A stretch of 64,000 nt of DNA from Paroedura picta (Eukaryota; Chordata; Lepidosauria; Squamata; Gekkonidae). This document shows, in pieces, positions 1 through 10,554 of this stretch (its first letter is position 1; every line of letters starts with the position of its first letter). Location: contig NC_135381.1 of assembly GCF_049243985.1 (NCBI RefSeq), forward strand, positions 16,355,345 through 16,419,344, in the 5' to 3' direction. Below the pieces are notes generated by a model. The model saw nothing but the letters and a program-made list of their open reading frames with translations, had not been told where the DNA came from and ran no database searches. The translations under genes were made by a program, and so were the position numbers.

Positions 1-480
1 TTTAAAACCAACAAGGTTTTATTAAAGGTTTACGCTTTCATGTGCAGGCACACTTCTTCAGGTACTCTGAAACAGAATTTCCTCAACCATTACATATGGG
101 TAGAGAAAGGGTGTGGGGTATAATTGCCAGGAAGGGCGAGCTAAAGTCAAGATGCATAAGTAATTGGACACTTATAGCTGAGATTGGATTAAGGAAATTG
201 TCAAGATCTGAGAATGGCAGTAAATCAGCATACAAATGCCAGAGTTAATTAACAGTCCCTGTTTGTACCCAGCATTGAACTTGATTGGTCCTGGAGTTGC
301 CTCTGGACTCATTCATTCTTGCAACTGTTCATTAACTCTTGTATTTGTATGCTGATTTACTGCCATTCACAGATCTTGACCTGGTTCCATTAATAACCTA
401 CCCAAAGTTTTTGTATTGTCCGTACTGAACCTCAGTTTATGAGGTGCATCTAGCTTCTTACTAACTCCAAACATGTTTAT
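1..480. repeat. Old palindromic foldback element, partial
   Basis: Two inverted arms lie at 200-256 and 324-380; I count about five mismatches over 57 bases. They are separated by a 67-base loop. The outer part (1-75) contains a 'caacaaggttttatt' string like the foldback family seen at 33544 and 41813. Only the arms are firm; the outer limits are a guess, and the left end may lie outside the window. Confidence 0.5.
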
Positions 481-699
481 GAAAGCCACATCTGAAAAGA
501 ACAGATAGACTCAGGTGTCATCCATACATAAGTTAAACCTCACCTTCAAATCTGCTGTCCAGCTCTCCCAGATTTAGATGCAGATGTAGAGGAAAAAAGG
601 GAATCCTGAAAAAGTACAAAGGGGTAATATAGTGTCCTGGCACCTCTTTCTGGAATTGACCTGCCAGACACAAATGAAACCAAAGAAGCATCACAAACA

Positions 700-1215
700 T
701 TGACAAGCAGACTAGAACCGTTGTTCATGCAAGGGTCAACTTCCTCTGAAGGCTGGAAATTATTCTTTGTTCTGAAATGTCTTCCCCATAACAACCTATG
801 GATGCGAAAGCTGGACCCTGAAGAAAGAAGACAGGAGGAAAATAGTTTCTTTCGAATTATTGGAGACAAATGCTGTGAATACCATGGACAGCCAAAGTTA
901 CCAACAAGATAGTTTTAGAGAGGAACAAACCAACTATGTCATTAGAAGGCAAGATATTATGGCTCAAGCTCACTTACTTTGGACTTATCACGCGATCAAA
1001 CTCACTAGAAAAATCATTAATGCTCGGCATGGTCAATGGCAAAAGGAAACGTGGTTGCCAAAGGATCTGCTGGCTCGACACGATCAAAGCCGATACAAGG
1101 ATGACCATGAACCGACTAAAAGAAGCAGACGGAGACAGGGGCGCATGGTGAAGACTTTCCTATAGAATCGCCGAGGGTCGGACGTGACTGAACAGATAAC
1201 ATCATCAGCATCTGA
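700..1215 (+). mobile_element. BovB (RTE-clade) LINE 3' fragment, broken
   Basis: Translated pieces in shifting frames resemble the C-terminal end of BovB ORF2: 'YGCESWTLK'-like (around 795-825), 'SLEKSLMLG' (about 1001-1027), and 'RGCQRICWLD' (about 1050-1080). They are followed by the typical BovB tail 'gagggtcggacgtgactga' near 1171-1190. Several frame breaks separate the pieces, so it cannot code. BovB is widespread in squamates and some mammals. Confidence in the family is good; the 5' limit is uncertain. Confidence 0.75.
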
Positions 1216-2464
1216 AATGCGCCAGAAGCACCCTCTTGCAGCCGGCACTGACTGGAACAAGATAAAGGTAGAACAGTGAGTTGTACAGAGACACAACAGG
1301 CAGCCTCTGGAAGAGTGGGTGCTTTGGGCTCGAAGGAACCTTTACTTTTGAAAATGTATGTATTTATTGCACTACAGTGTTAGGAAATTAGCATCCTAGG
1401 TATTTTAAAACACCAGAAAATAAGAAGCATAGAGCATGTATGTCTGACTTTCCTGTACTCAGGAAGTAGGGATTTCTGGGGGGTCATTCTCCTTTTATGC
1501 GGGGTAGATAGGGACAGTCACACTAGCCAAGCATTTGCCTAGAGGGGTTTATTGCAAGGTCAATCTTTTCTCTGTAAGTTCGGGACACAGTGAGCACTTG
1601 GCTGTGCATGTTACTAATTACTGCTCCTAATATGAGGCACCAATTAGGAAAGGGCATTTTACCAGCTTAGCTTGTTCCTTCTTAAAATGAGGAAAGATGT
1701 TTCAATAAACATTGACATCTTGTGCTAGAGTCCAAAATCCTAAAATGTCCCCCAAGTTCTGATCAGGTGTTATTTCTTCACTGCTTCCACTAACATGCTG
1801 CCTTTCTCTCAAGGAGTTTGACAGTATCGATGGGGATATTTCTCTACTGTTTTCTCTAGACAAAAATCTGCGAGGGAAGCTAAATTAACAGAAGTGTCTC
1901 GTGGCACCTGATAGACTAATATTGCGAGCCAATTATGAAAGTTCCCGCCAGAATTTTTGTGAAATCTTTAAGGTCCCACCGTCCTGCTTTGCTCACTGGG
2001 GCTCCAATCTGGAGGACCTATCTTCACGTTTCAAGTGCTCTGCCACAATCTTGCTTTGTTCTTTATTCTGCAAACATGACCCCAAGTCAACTCTGAGGAA
2101 AGGGACATCGTTGGCCACTCAGATCCAATTTCAGCTCTGTAAAAGTGGCCAATGCCAGGAGGCATACCCCACACAGAAACAGACTATTCTTACTGGTCGC
2201 ACTTCTGAAGTTGGGCCGTAACTCTCGTAGCAGCCTTTGAAAGGATTCTGTGGATTAGGACTGCAGAAATGTTCATCAGACGCTGTACATCTGAGCTTTT
2301 GTGAAGTAGAAGCATAGTGGAGAACCACGTTCAACTCTCTGAGCAGCTATTACAACTCACTGGATAATTCTGAGCCAGTCCTGTGCTTGCATCACAGGGC
2401 TGTTGTGAAAACAGAATGAGACCTTCCAAGGATTCCATAGAGGAAGAACGAGATAGAAATGTAA

Positions 2465-3380
2465 TAACTTTTATACGGCAATTTTCTCTACCAGGAGTCT
2501 CAAAAGTGGCTTCCAATCGCCTTCCCTTTCCTCTCCCCACAACAGACACCCTGTGAGGGAGGTGAGGCTCAGAGAGTCCTGATATCACTGCTCGCTCAGA
2601 ACAGCTTTATCAGTGCTGTGGCAAGCCCAAGGTCACCCAGCTGGCTGCATGTGGAGGAGGACACCAGATCAGGAGAAGAAGAGTTGGTTCTAATATGCTG
2701 CTTTTCTCAATGCGAAGGAGTCTCAAGTCAGCTTCCAATCGCCTTCCCTTTCCTCTCCCCACAACAGACACCCTGTGAGGGAGGTGAGGCTCAGAGAGTC
2801 CTGATATCACTGCTCGCTCAGAACAGCTTTATCAGTGCTGTGGCAAGCCCAAGGTCACCCAGCTGGCTGCATGTGGAGGAGGACACCAGATCAGGAGAAG
2901 AAGAGTTGGTTCTAATATGCTGCTTTTCTCAATGCGAAGGAGTCTCAAGTCAGCTTCCAATCGCCTTCCCTTTCCTCTCCCCACAACAGACACCCTGTGA
3001 GGGAGGTGAGGCTCAGAGAGTCCTGATATCACTGCTCGCTCAGAACAGCTTTATCAGTGCTGTGGCAAGCCCAAGGTCACCCAGCTGGCTGCATGTGGAG
3101 GAGGACACCAGATCAGGAGAAGTTGGTTCTAATATGCTGCTTTTCTCAATGCGAAGGAGTCTCAAGTCAGCTTCCAATCGCCTTCCCTTTCCTCTCCCCA
3201 CAACAGACACCCTGTGAGGGAGGGGAGGCTGAGAGAGCCCTGATATCACTGCTCGGTCAGAACTGCTCTATCAGTGCAAGCCCAAGGTCACCCAACTGGC
3301 TGCATGTGGGGGAGCAGGGAATCCAACCCGGCTCACCGGATTAGAAGCCGCCACTCTTAACCACTGCACCCCGCTGGCTC
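2465..3380 (-). repeat. Tandem array seeded from a tRNA-derived SINE
   Basis: Read on the minus strand, a SINE starts near 3380 with a tRNA-like head (B box as 'ggaatccaacc' on plus, 3318-3328). Its body is then repeated. The string 'ttccaatcgccttccctttc' begins at 2511, 2733, 2955 and 3172, so the period is 222, 222 and 217 bases. The units starting at 2511 and 2733 look identical base for base. The unit starting at 2955 differs by a 5-base loss near 3117, and the last unit is clearly diverged and keeps the tRNA head. Single copies of the same family lie at 8178-8430 and 17528-17795. Confidence 0.85.
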
Positions 3381-4735
3381 TTGCTTCCATTCCACTCCAT
3401 ATTTCAGCAAACAGTGTACTATATACAAATTACAACATAAAACAGCTGTAACTTCTACATAAAAGACAAACCTTCATCTTACATAACGTTGCCTCCAGGG
3501 ATCGCCGCAACGCTCAACCCCATTTTCTGCAACCAGTTTCTTTCAAATCTTTTGCGCTGCCAATACAAAACAGAAAATAATTGGGTGAGACACATATTCA
3601 TCCCCCGTCAGAAAGAAGAGGATTTTTCATAGCTTCCCCTGGGCTTGGCCCCGCTTGAGGCTCAGTAATAACAGTGTGCACATTGTGGGAACAAACTCTT
3701 CACTCCCTCTCTAGCTCGGCCTGTCAAGAAAATGAGTTGTTCACCAAGGTGACAAAAGGCCTTGCTGGTTTGCCACAGCAGGGCCACAAAGGGCCTTCAT
3801 TGGGGACAGGGATTCCCAGAGTGCCTCTCTTCACTCCTGCAGAACGCAGACAAGATGGCTGCCGAGGTGTTCCACTACTTATTCCGAAAGGCATCTCCTG
3901 CCTTCTCCCAGAGGAACCTGGTCTCCTCCTTTCATGTCGTGCCCCGATCCTCCCCTCTCGGCAGCCCTGTGCAGGAGGAAAGGCCTTTTGGGTTCTGATC
4001 CTCATCAATCTTCTCAAAGGAATCCCCTGCAGAGACCGGGTGGGGCTGTTCCAGGCTGCTCATCTCCATTTGCAAAAGAAATGACACTCGGTCCTGTTCC
4101 ACTTCCTCAGCTACCTTGCAACTGCAAAGCTAATCTGCAGACGATGTGTTGTTTCCCCCCCTTCCCTCCCCGCCTCCCTGGGTGCACTTCCTCCAGCAGG
4201 TGTTCCCAAAACACAGCAGCTGTTCCATTCCCCAGCCCAACCCTCTTGTATCTATGGCTGCAGAGGCTGCGCCAGAGGGGCCCTGGTGATTCTCTCCGGA
4301 GGGACTGAAATATTTATTATTCTGACTTCAAATAAACAGTCCAGATGTACAGGAACCACGGGGGCCTTTCCGCTTCACACTGTCAACTGATTGGCTCCAT
4401 CTGGAGTTTACCTGTCTCTGAGGAGCTCAGAAGAACATTCGTTCTCACAACAATCCTGTGTGGTAGGCTATGCTGAAAGGAGCAGGGAGAGCAAGATCAG
4501 CTTGCCCAGTGAACTTCAGAGCAAGATGGAGACTGAAACCTCTGAGCAAAACCTACTCTGTGCACCTGCCCAAGCCCTTGCTGAAATGAAGTCCCTTGTG
4601 CTCTTCCTGTTCATTTCCACTGGGCTTGTGCAGCAGAACTTCTCACTTGGATATTCCTCATTAGTTAACAGGTTGAGAGAGCAAGGTGCCTGCCACCTAG
4701 ATTTTCTGCCTCAAACTAGTCAGAGTGATGTACTG
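3381..4735. other. Intergenic DNA, nothing recognised
   Basis: No exon, RNA gene or familiar repeat was recognised here. Short open frames (for example 3855-3998, starting 'aagATGgct') lack any family resemblance that I can see. Confidence 0.4.
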
Positions 4736-4737
4736 AT

Positions 4738-4855
4738 CAATCAGATTAAATTTATTAAAATATAACTCCCATAATTTACAAACCCATAAATTTCCAGAAA
4801 TAAAACACTTATAAATCAAACATTTAAAACATTATAAAAGTATAAAAGCATGTGA
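4738..4855 (-). repeat. Interspersed repeat, LINE-like 3' end
   Basis: This A/T-rich stretch matches the reverse complement of 39836-39990. Shared strings include 'cagattnaatttattaaaata', 'aactcccataatttacaaa' and 'aaacatttaaaacattataaa'. Two diverged copies in opposite orientation indicate a dispersed repeat. The family is not assigned. Confidence 0.6.
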
Positions 4856-4919
4856 AGGTTAGCGAAGGCAAATTTCCACTAGCACAGTTTGTCGTCCTTT
4901 GTTTCTTGAAGACCTAAGA

Positions 4920-5100
4920 GACTGCTCTGCCACAGAAGTTCCTTGGGGGAACCATGGGCTAGTCACTCTCGCAGCCTGCCCTCCCTTGCAGGGGTGTTCT
5001 TTTCAGGATAAAATGGAGGCGAGACCAATATTGTAAGCTGCTTTGGGTCCCCATTGGGGAAGGCAGTGCAATACGGATATGTGTAAACAAATAAATGTCA
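4920..5100 (+). repeat. CORE/MIR-like SINE, 3' part
   Basis: The segment 'gggctagtcactctcgcagcc' followed by 'gtaagctgctttgggtccc' and an A/T-rich tail resembles the conserved core plus LINE-like tail of vertebrate MIR-type SINEs. A related copy is at about 30448-30690. The tRNA head is not evident here. Confidence 0.5.
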
Positions 5101-5328
5101 GAATGTTTCTGGCTGGTTGTGGTGTCTGCACCCTGTGCAATCAGACTGGCATTGCTTGGTGAGATGTAGCTCTCTTTGCACCTCACAATACTGCTGTGGG
5201 TACTATCCAGTCAAGAAGGGATGGGGCGGGTGTCCCACTGGATTCAAAAGTACTTGCCTTTAGCTTCATTGTACCCTGCACTAATATTTAGTTGCATAAA
5301 ACGTTATTTCCATAGGCATGCCAAATCA

Positions 5329-5447
5329 GGGCCCATTCTGCACACACTGGATAATGCACTTTCAAGGTCCTTTGGCAGCTGGATTTTCCTGTGCAGAACA
5401 GGAAAATAGACTTCTAAAGTGCACTGAAATGAGTGCAGAACGGGCCC
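5329..5447. mobile_element. Small inverted-repeat DNA element (MITE)
   Basis: The ends are 'gggcccattctgcac' (5329-5343) and the inverse 'gtgcagaacgggccc' (5433-5447), near-perfect terminal inverted repeats on a 119-bp element. The inner bases also pair in part ('gtgcagaacaggaaaat' against 'attttcctgtgcagaacagg'). No target duplication was recognised. The ends resemble those of the GC-rich element at 53688-54017. Confidence 0.65.
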
Positions 5448-5770
5448 AGATATTCACTAGAAGAATGGCACACAACTTCTCCATTGTGTGTGACCTTTCA
5501 CAGCTGTCCACTTCAGATGACCAATTCCCAAACTGTGTATTGGGATACAAAAGTGAATGGTTGGTGTGCTGCAAAAAAAAAAGAGTAAGTAAGGGTCCAA
5601 AGGAGTTCTCATTCTCCAGGGAGGCTGCCTGCTCATCTCTGCATGATGGAGCACTGCTCCAGCTTTGCCTTCTTCCAGATAGCCTCCACTGGGAGCAGGA
5701 AACATTGCCCTGTCTCTGCTTCTGGATCATGCAGACATGACATGCTTTCAGACAAAACTGCTTTGCTATG

Positions 5771-6020
5771 GTTGCCAACCTCCAGGTGGGCCTGGAGACC
5801 TGTCAGAATTACAAATAACCTCTAGGTGGCAGAGATCAATTCCTTTGGAGGAAAGCTTTGTAGTGCTGCTTCAGACCAACATGGCTTACCCACGTGAATC
5901 TATCTGTTTGGAGAAAATGGCTGCTTTGGAGGAGGGACTCGATGGCATTATAACTTGCTCAGGTCCCCCGTTTCCCCAAATCCGGCCCTCCCCAAACTCC
6001 TCTCCCAAATCTCAAAAAAA
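5771..6020. mobile_element. 'GTTGCCAAC' family DNA element with an insertion
   Basis: It starts 'ggttgccaacctccaggtgg' and contains 'cagagatcaattcctttgg' and 'aaaatggctgctttggagg', shared with the element at 6928-7106. A fragment of another family lies inside at about 5851-5906, flanked by 'tttggag' on both sides (5844-5850 and 5907-5913). The right end is unclear. Confidence 0.6.
5851..5906 (+). mobile_element. Fragment of the foldback family nested in another element
   Basis: The stretch 'gtgctgcttcagaccaacat' then 'ggcttacccacgtgaatcta' is the terminal part of the foldback family found at 33544, 40396 and 41813. It interrupts the 'GTTGCCAAC' element and is bracketed by a 7-base repeat, tttggag. 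Confidence 0.6.
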
Positions 6021-6927
6021 TTCCCATCCCATAGTAGGCATCCTTGTTTTATGGCTCCAACACACCCCTTCCCGCTTGCATCTCAAAATCACAAAGAGAT
6101 GGAACTAGCCTCCTTTGAAACTATAGGTCTCACTCTTACATTCTGTAAAAGTAAAGCCGTTTTCAAGAATAAGGGTATCTCCAGTGTCAAGTCAGGGGAA
6201 AAGAAGCAGAAGTTTGGGAAACACTGTCGGGAACGCCGCTCGGCCTGCTCTCCATCTGCCTGCAGTATCTCTGCAAGAAGACAGTAAAGAAGGCATCTGT
6301 AGGCATAACATCCTGCTGAGATCCTGACATAAAAGATGTTTGGAGGTAGTTGCCTCTCCCACCCATGAAACCATTGCTATTAGCTTGAGAAAACCTCCCG
6401 CTTGCTTTCTCTCGCAGTAATTAAGAGTCATCCCCCCTCTCCTGTGACCCTGGTGGGGCTCCCCTCTCTTTCTGATTTCCACATGAAAGGAATCCTCAGG
6501 GCGGGGTGGGGTCTCCAGCCCCCTTTTCACATTCACAAGGAGGACAAGACATAAATAAATCCTTCTCTGGAAACCAGGGCTTGCATGGCCTCTGTGGCCA
6601 CATGCGTGTGTATGAAAGGGAATTTGTCTGTAAAGCAATCTCTGCAGAGAGGAGGGGGGGGGGGTCAGATGGCAAGAGGAGAGGGGCCGATCAGCAAACG
6701 CAGGCCGCTGTAACCACCTCAGGAGCTGAGAGGTGGCGTAAAAATACGTATTTCTCGTGGGGGGGGGATTGTGGTGGCATTTCCACAGCATTGTTAATGT
6801 GTGTGATGCTTGGGATAGTTTCATGAGCAAAGACAAAGAGGTCCAAGCCCAAGTGAGTTTTGCAGGCTACTTTTTGTTACTGTGGGGAGACCAGAAAGGA
6901 AGGAAGAGGCAGGAATGAAAATGTAGT

Positions 6928-7106
6928 GTTGCCAACCCTGGAATTACAAATTCTCTCCAGGCAACAGAGATCGATTCCACTGGGGGGAAAAAATCTGCTT
7001 TGGAGGGTAGGCTTTATGCCAGGACACCCTGCTGAGGTCCCCAAACCCTTCCTTTCTAGGGCTCTACCTCAAAACTCCAGGAATTTCCCAACCTGGAGTT
7101 GGCAAC
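6928..7106. mobile_element. 'GTTGCCAAC' family DNA element
   Basis: The ends are 'gttgccaac' (6928-6936) and 'gttggcaac' (7098-7106), exact 9-base inverted repeats. The flanks share 'tgtag' (6922-6926 and 7107-7111 if one T is assigned to the element), a possible short target duplication. The interior matches 5771-6020. It has no coding capacity. Confidence 0.65.
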
Positions 7107-7930
7107 TGTAGATGAAAGCAAGCAACTGCAGGTTTGCTTCTAGGCATCTCCTTGTTCCTCTTTCCATCTATGTCCAGCCAAACTAGTCAAGACATGGAAA
7201 TACTTTAAAAATACAATAAAACACCGATTAAGCCAGTCTTGCTGCCAGTGCTAAACAGGTTTCACTAGTTGCCAATTTGCTCCTATGCTTAATTCAGGGG
7301 TGCCCATGAAGAACTGCAACACACAGTCTGCAACACACAGTCAGGAAATGAGTCCTTATTTCTGGCATTTAGTTTCCTAGAGGGACATCAGCCTGTCAAA
7401 TATAGAAAGGAAAAGGTCTCTCATCAGAAAGGTTGTTATATCACTGTACCCACCACCCCCAACATACTCTTTTAAACCCATTAACTTCAATGAATGTAAA
7501 AGGATGTAATCGCTGCTTAGGAGGTCATTGTAGGACTGTTTCAGCAAAACAACAAAACCATCTTGTGTTACCTTAAAAATGAATTCAGTACAGTCGTATG
7601 TAGCCTGGAATAGGATCGCACTGTGAGCATGGCAGAAGCTTTGTGTAGGCTAACACCCACTTCAGTGGAAGACTGGTCATAAACAAGGGCTTAACTTAGA
7701 ATTGTCTTGACTGTACTCCAATTAACAATAGCTCTCTAACGACTTAGGCCAAAGTTTTCTCAGGTCTGTTGCTAGAACTCTTCCCTTTTACCATTCTCTG
7801 TTGGCAGGTATGTCCAGTTTGGCCTGGCCACATCTTCTTTGTTTCTGAATGGGGGAGGTCAAAAATTTTGTAGGACTAGTCCTAACAAATTGAAAGTGAC
7901 AGAGGCCGAGGATAGGGTTGAAGAGGAACT

Positions 7931-8035
7931 CAAATGGGTAACCATGTTGGTCTGAAGTAGCACAATAAAATCAGAGTCCAGTAGCACCTTTAAGAGCAGC
8001 AAAGATTTATTCAGGGCGTGAGCTTTCAAGTGATT
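7931..8035 (+). repeat. Foldback family, single-arm copy
   Basis: 'caaatgggtaaccatgttgg' then 'tctgaagtagcacaataaaa' and 'tttaagagcagcaaagattt' match one arm of the palindromic elements at 40396-40572 and 33544-33742. The second arm is absent. Confidence 0.7.
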
Positions 8036-8177
8036 TTATTGAAGAGAAACTCAGTTATGCTTTGCCAGCTGCCCAGGATGGTAAGAAGTAGCAGAAGCCT
8101 GAGTGAGACATGAAGGACTCTTTGAGAGGCTGTTTAAGAGGGTTTCTGAGAAGGCCCAGCCTTCTTGGGCACCTAAC

Positions 8178-8430
8178 AGATGGAGAGAAGAGTTGATTCT
8201 TACATGCTACTTTTCTCTAACAGAAGGAATCTCAAAGCAGCTTACACTCGCCTTCCCTTTCCTCTCCCCACAACAGACACCGGTTAGGGCGGTGAGGCTG
8301 CGAGTACTCAGTCAGAACAGCTTTATCAGTGCTGTGACAAGCCCAAGGTCACCCAGCTGGCTGCATGTGGGGAATCAAACCCGGATCACCAGATGAGAAG
8401 TTGATGCTCCTAACCTATAGTGCCCCGGTG
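8178..8430 (-). repeat. tRNA-derived SINE, antisense
   Basis: This is a single copy of the family that forms the array at 2465-3380. On plus it reads 'agagttgattcttacatgct' through 'ccacaacagacaccggttag' to 'cacccagctggctgcatgtg'. The tRNA B box appears as 'ggaatcaaacc' (8371-8381), so the SINE is read on the minus strand. Confidence 0.75.
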
Positions 8431-8439
8431 AGCCGGGGA

Positions 8440-9757
8440 GGGAGGGGGTGTCGCCACTGCAGCAGTGCATCCTGCCTTAGCTCCCTCCAACTCTGGTCAC
8501 TTTATCCTAACTGCTACACTAAGCTGGCTGCTGCTTCACCCAGATACCTCTGCAAAGTAATATACAGACTTGTGAAGAACAGGATATCTGGAAAGCTGGG
8601 TATGAAGCTGATTAAAAAAAAAAGAATTCCAGGGTGGGGGGCAGTTCAACAGACATGCACATTCATGGAGCTGTCTCACACCGCTGGCTTATCAAAGTTA
8701 GTTTTGGCTGCATTAGCTGGCAGCAGCTTTTCGGGGCCTCTAGTAGAGGGCTTTCACATCACCTGTCACTCAATCCTTTTTAAGCGGGAGATGCCAAGGA
8801 ACGAAGCTGGGACTTTCTGCACACCAGGCAGGTTGTCTATCCCTGCCTCAGGTTTATGAAAGGAAATGTCATATATATTCTTTTCTTTTTTTAAGAAAAA
8901 AAAAAAGTTCCAGAACCAGCTTGAGAAAGGAGGTCTCAGTACAAGAGCTCCCTCTTGTGCCTTATGTGAAGACTGACAAAGATGGGTTAAAATATGGTGT
9001 TCCCTGACAGCTACCCCTGCTGTTCTCCTCCAGAACTGGTTGCCCTGGGAACAGTGTGCGGATCCGAGGGAATGTTTCTTTGAACTAAACTGCAGAAAAC
9101 TTGTCAGAGAAATGGACTGGGCCTTTTGACCACCTTTCTTTCTGCCAGTTTCTCTTTCCCCCCTCCGGGTCAAGCTACATACCAAGGAGATCACAAAACA
9201 TGTCATTTTAGAAACTACATTTCAGGCAAGTCAGGGCTGCTGGGGAAGGGAGGGGGAGAGAGTTCCATTCTTCCACTCTTCATGGCTTTGCCTTTCCATT
9301 TTTGTACTTACAAGCCTTACCAGAAACAAAGAAAAAAAGAGGGACGTTTTGCCCACCATTGCTAATACGAATGGAACAGGGTGGTGTGGGGGGGAAGCTT
9401 TTGCATTGGTCTTTCTCAATGTCCCGCCTCCCAACAGAGATCAAAATGGCTTCAGAGCACGATCCAGCATCCAGCAGCATGTCATATTTCCTGTCCTGCA
9501 AAAAAAGTACGGAGGGAAGTGGAGCGGAGAAAATTTAAAGGGACGGAGGCAGCCCCAGAGGAATTTTATTGCCAGTGGGTGCGGTATGCACTCGTCCTAT
9601 TTGCATATTTGGGTTTTGCATTCCTTCCGTCCCCAACCCTCAAAACAGAACAATCCGTATGCACACCCAAATATAAATAAATAAATAAATAAAATATATA
9701 GGGGTTGACCCAGCCTCCTTTCCACCACCTGTCCCTCACAAGCTCATTTCCCTAGTC
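8440..9757. other. Intergenic DNA, no gene recognised
   Basis: This stretch holds simple A and T runs (8878-8906) and an (AAAT)n tract near 9671-9693. No exon-like stretch with family resemblance was found on either strand. Confidence 0.4.
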
Positions 9758-9893
9758 CAGGGGTAGTCAAACTGCGGCCCTCCAGATGTCCATGGACTAC
9801 AATTCCCACGAGCCCCTGCCAGCGTTTGCTGGCAGGGGCTCGTGGGAATTGTAGTCCATGGACATCTGGAGGGCCGCAGTTTGACTACCCCTG
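9758..9893. mobile_element. hAT-type foldback MITE, perfect 66-bp palindrome
   Basis: It begins 'caggggtagtcaaactgcgg' and ends with its exact inverse. Two 66-base arms surround a 4-base centre (gttt), and I see no mismatch between the arms. The 8-base flanks are ccctagtc (9750-9757) and gactagtc (9894-9901), matching at six positions. Related copies at 22621, 56194 and 57004 have perfect 8-base duplications, which supports the hAT superfamily. It carries no coding sequence. Confidence 0.85.
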
Positions 9894-10035
9894 GACTAGT
9901 CCTTGGGTAACACCGAGAGGCAGGCTGCACAAGCAAACAAGGCGGGTCCTTGAGGAAGCCGCATTTCTCCAACGCCGCACACAAGAACTACAGCGAGAAC
10001 CGCTACGAAGTGTGAGTCCAGGGACACCCTTCAGT

Positions 10036-10205
10036 CCCTCAAATATTTATTCAAGGGGCGAGATTGCGCATGCACGCACTCTCCCTCAGATATGCACACA
10101 CCGGAAAGTTCGCGCCTTGAATAAATCTTTGTGGGTCTTAAAGGTGCCATTGCACTGACATTTTGTTGGGCTATTTCAGACCAGCACGGCGACCCATTTG
10201 AGGCT
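10036..10205. repeat. Foldback family copy, damaged
   Basis: The left arm remnant is 'atttattcaaggggcgag' (about 10045-10062). The right arm is 'cgccttgaataaatctttgt' followed by 'gggtcttaaaggtgccattg' and 'cagaccagcacggcgaccca'. It lies about 250 bp upstream of the COX6A1 promoter. Confidence 0.65.
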
Positions 10206-10379
10206 AGAATCACTGGCAACGCTGGGATCCACCTCCCGGACCGTATAAACACAGCAACTTAGGACAGTTAAAGATTCGCCGATTTTGATTCAGGAAGAAA
10301 AAAAACATCATTTCCACCCCCACCCCCCCGAAAACCACAGTATTAAAAACCACAGTAAATCCGGAACTTGGGAGCACAG

Positions 10380-10554
10380 CCACAAAATGAGAGACGCATG
10401 CGTACTACACAGAACCGTGCCTCCAGGGGGCGCTGCCCGCCGCTGTTCCCTATATAAAACTGATGACGCTACGGATCTGCGCTAGTCTCATCCCTCATTT
10501 CCGGTTCCGGTTGGGCCTGTTGACTAGTGTCCTTACTCTGGCCGTAGGGGCAAT
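10380..10554 (+). promoter_or_regulatory. COX6A1 promoter region
   Basis: A TATA-like string 'tatataaaac' (10451-10460) lies about 100 bp before the start codon and is followed by a TGACG core (10464-10468). Two ETS-type cores on the minus strand ('tttccggttccgg', 10498-10510) sit closer to the ATG. An NRF1-like 'gacgcatgcg' lies at 10393-10402. Such motifs are common at nuclear genes for mitochondrial proteins, but they are short and were judged by eye only. Confidence 0.5.

Noticed and set aside
2618-3217. 199-codon open frame on plus and related frames on minus
   Set aside because: The frame exists only because the SINE-derived 222-bp unit is a multiple of three and lacks stops. The repeat explains it.
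2511-3380. Possible CRISPR-like or satellite-like direct repeats
   Set aside because: The units abut with no unique spacers and carry a tRNA head at one end. It is an expanded SINE.
3855-3998. Short frame starting 'aagATGgctgcc'
   Set aside because: No family resemblance, no splice context, and no support other than a fair start context.
1-10400. Search for exons of the neighbours known in mammals beyond COX6A1 (MSI1, PLA2G1B)
   Set aside because: No stretch resembled their coding sequence by eye. They probably lie outside the window.
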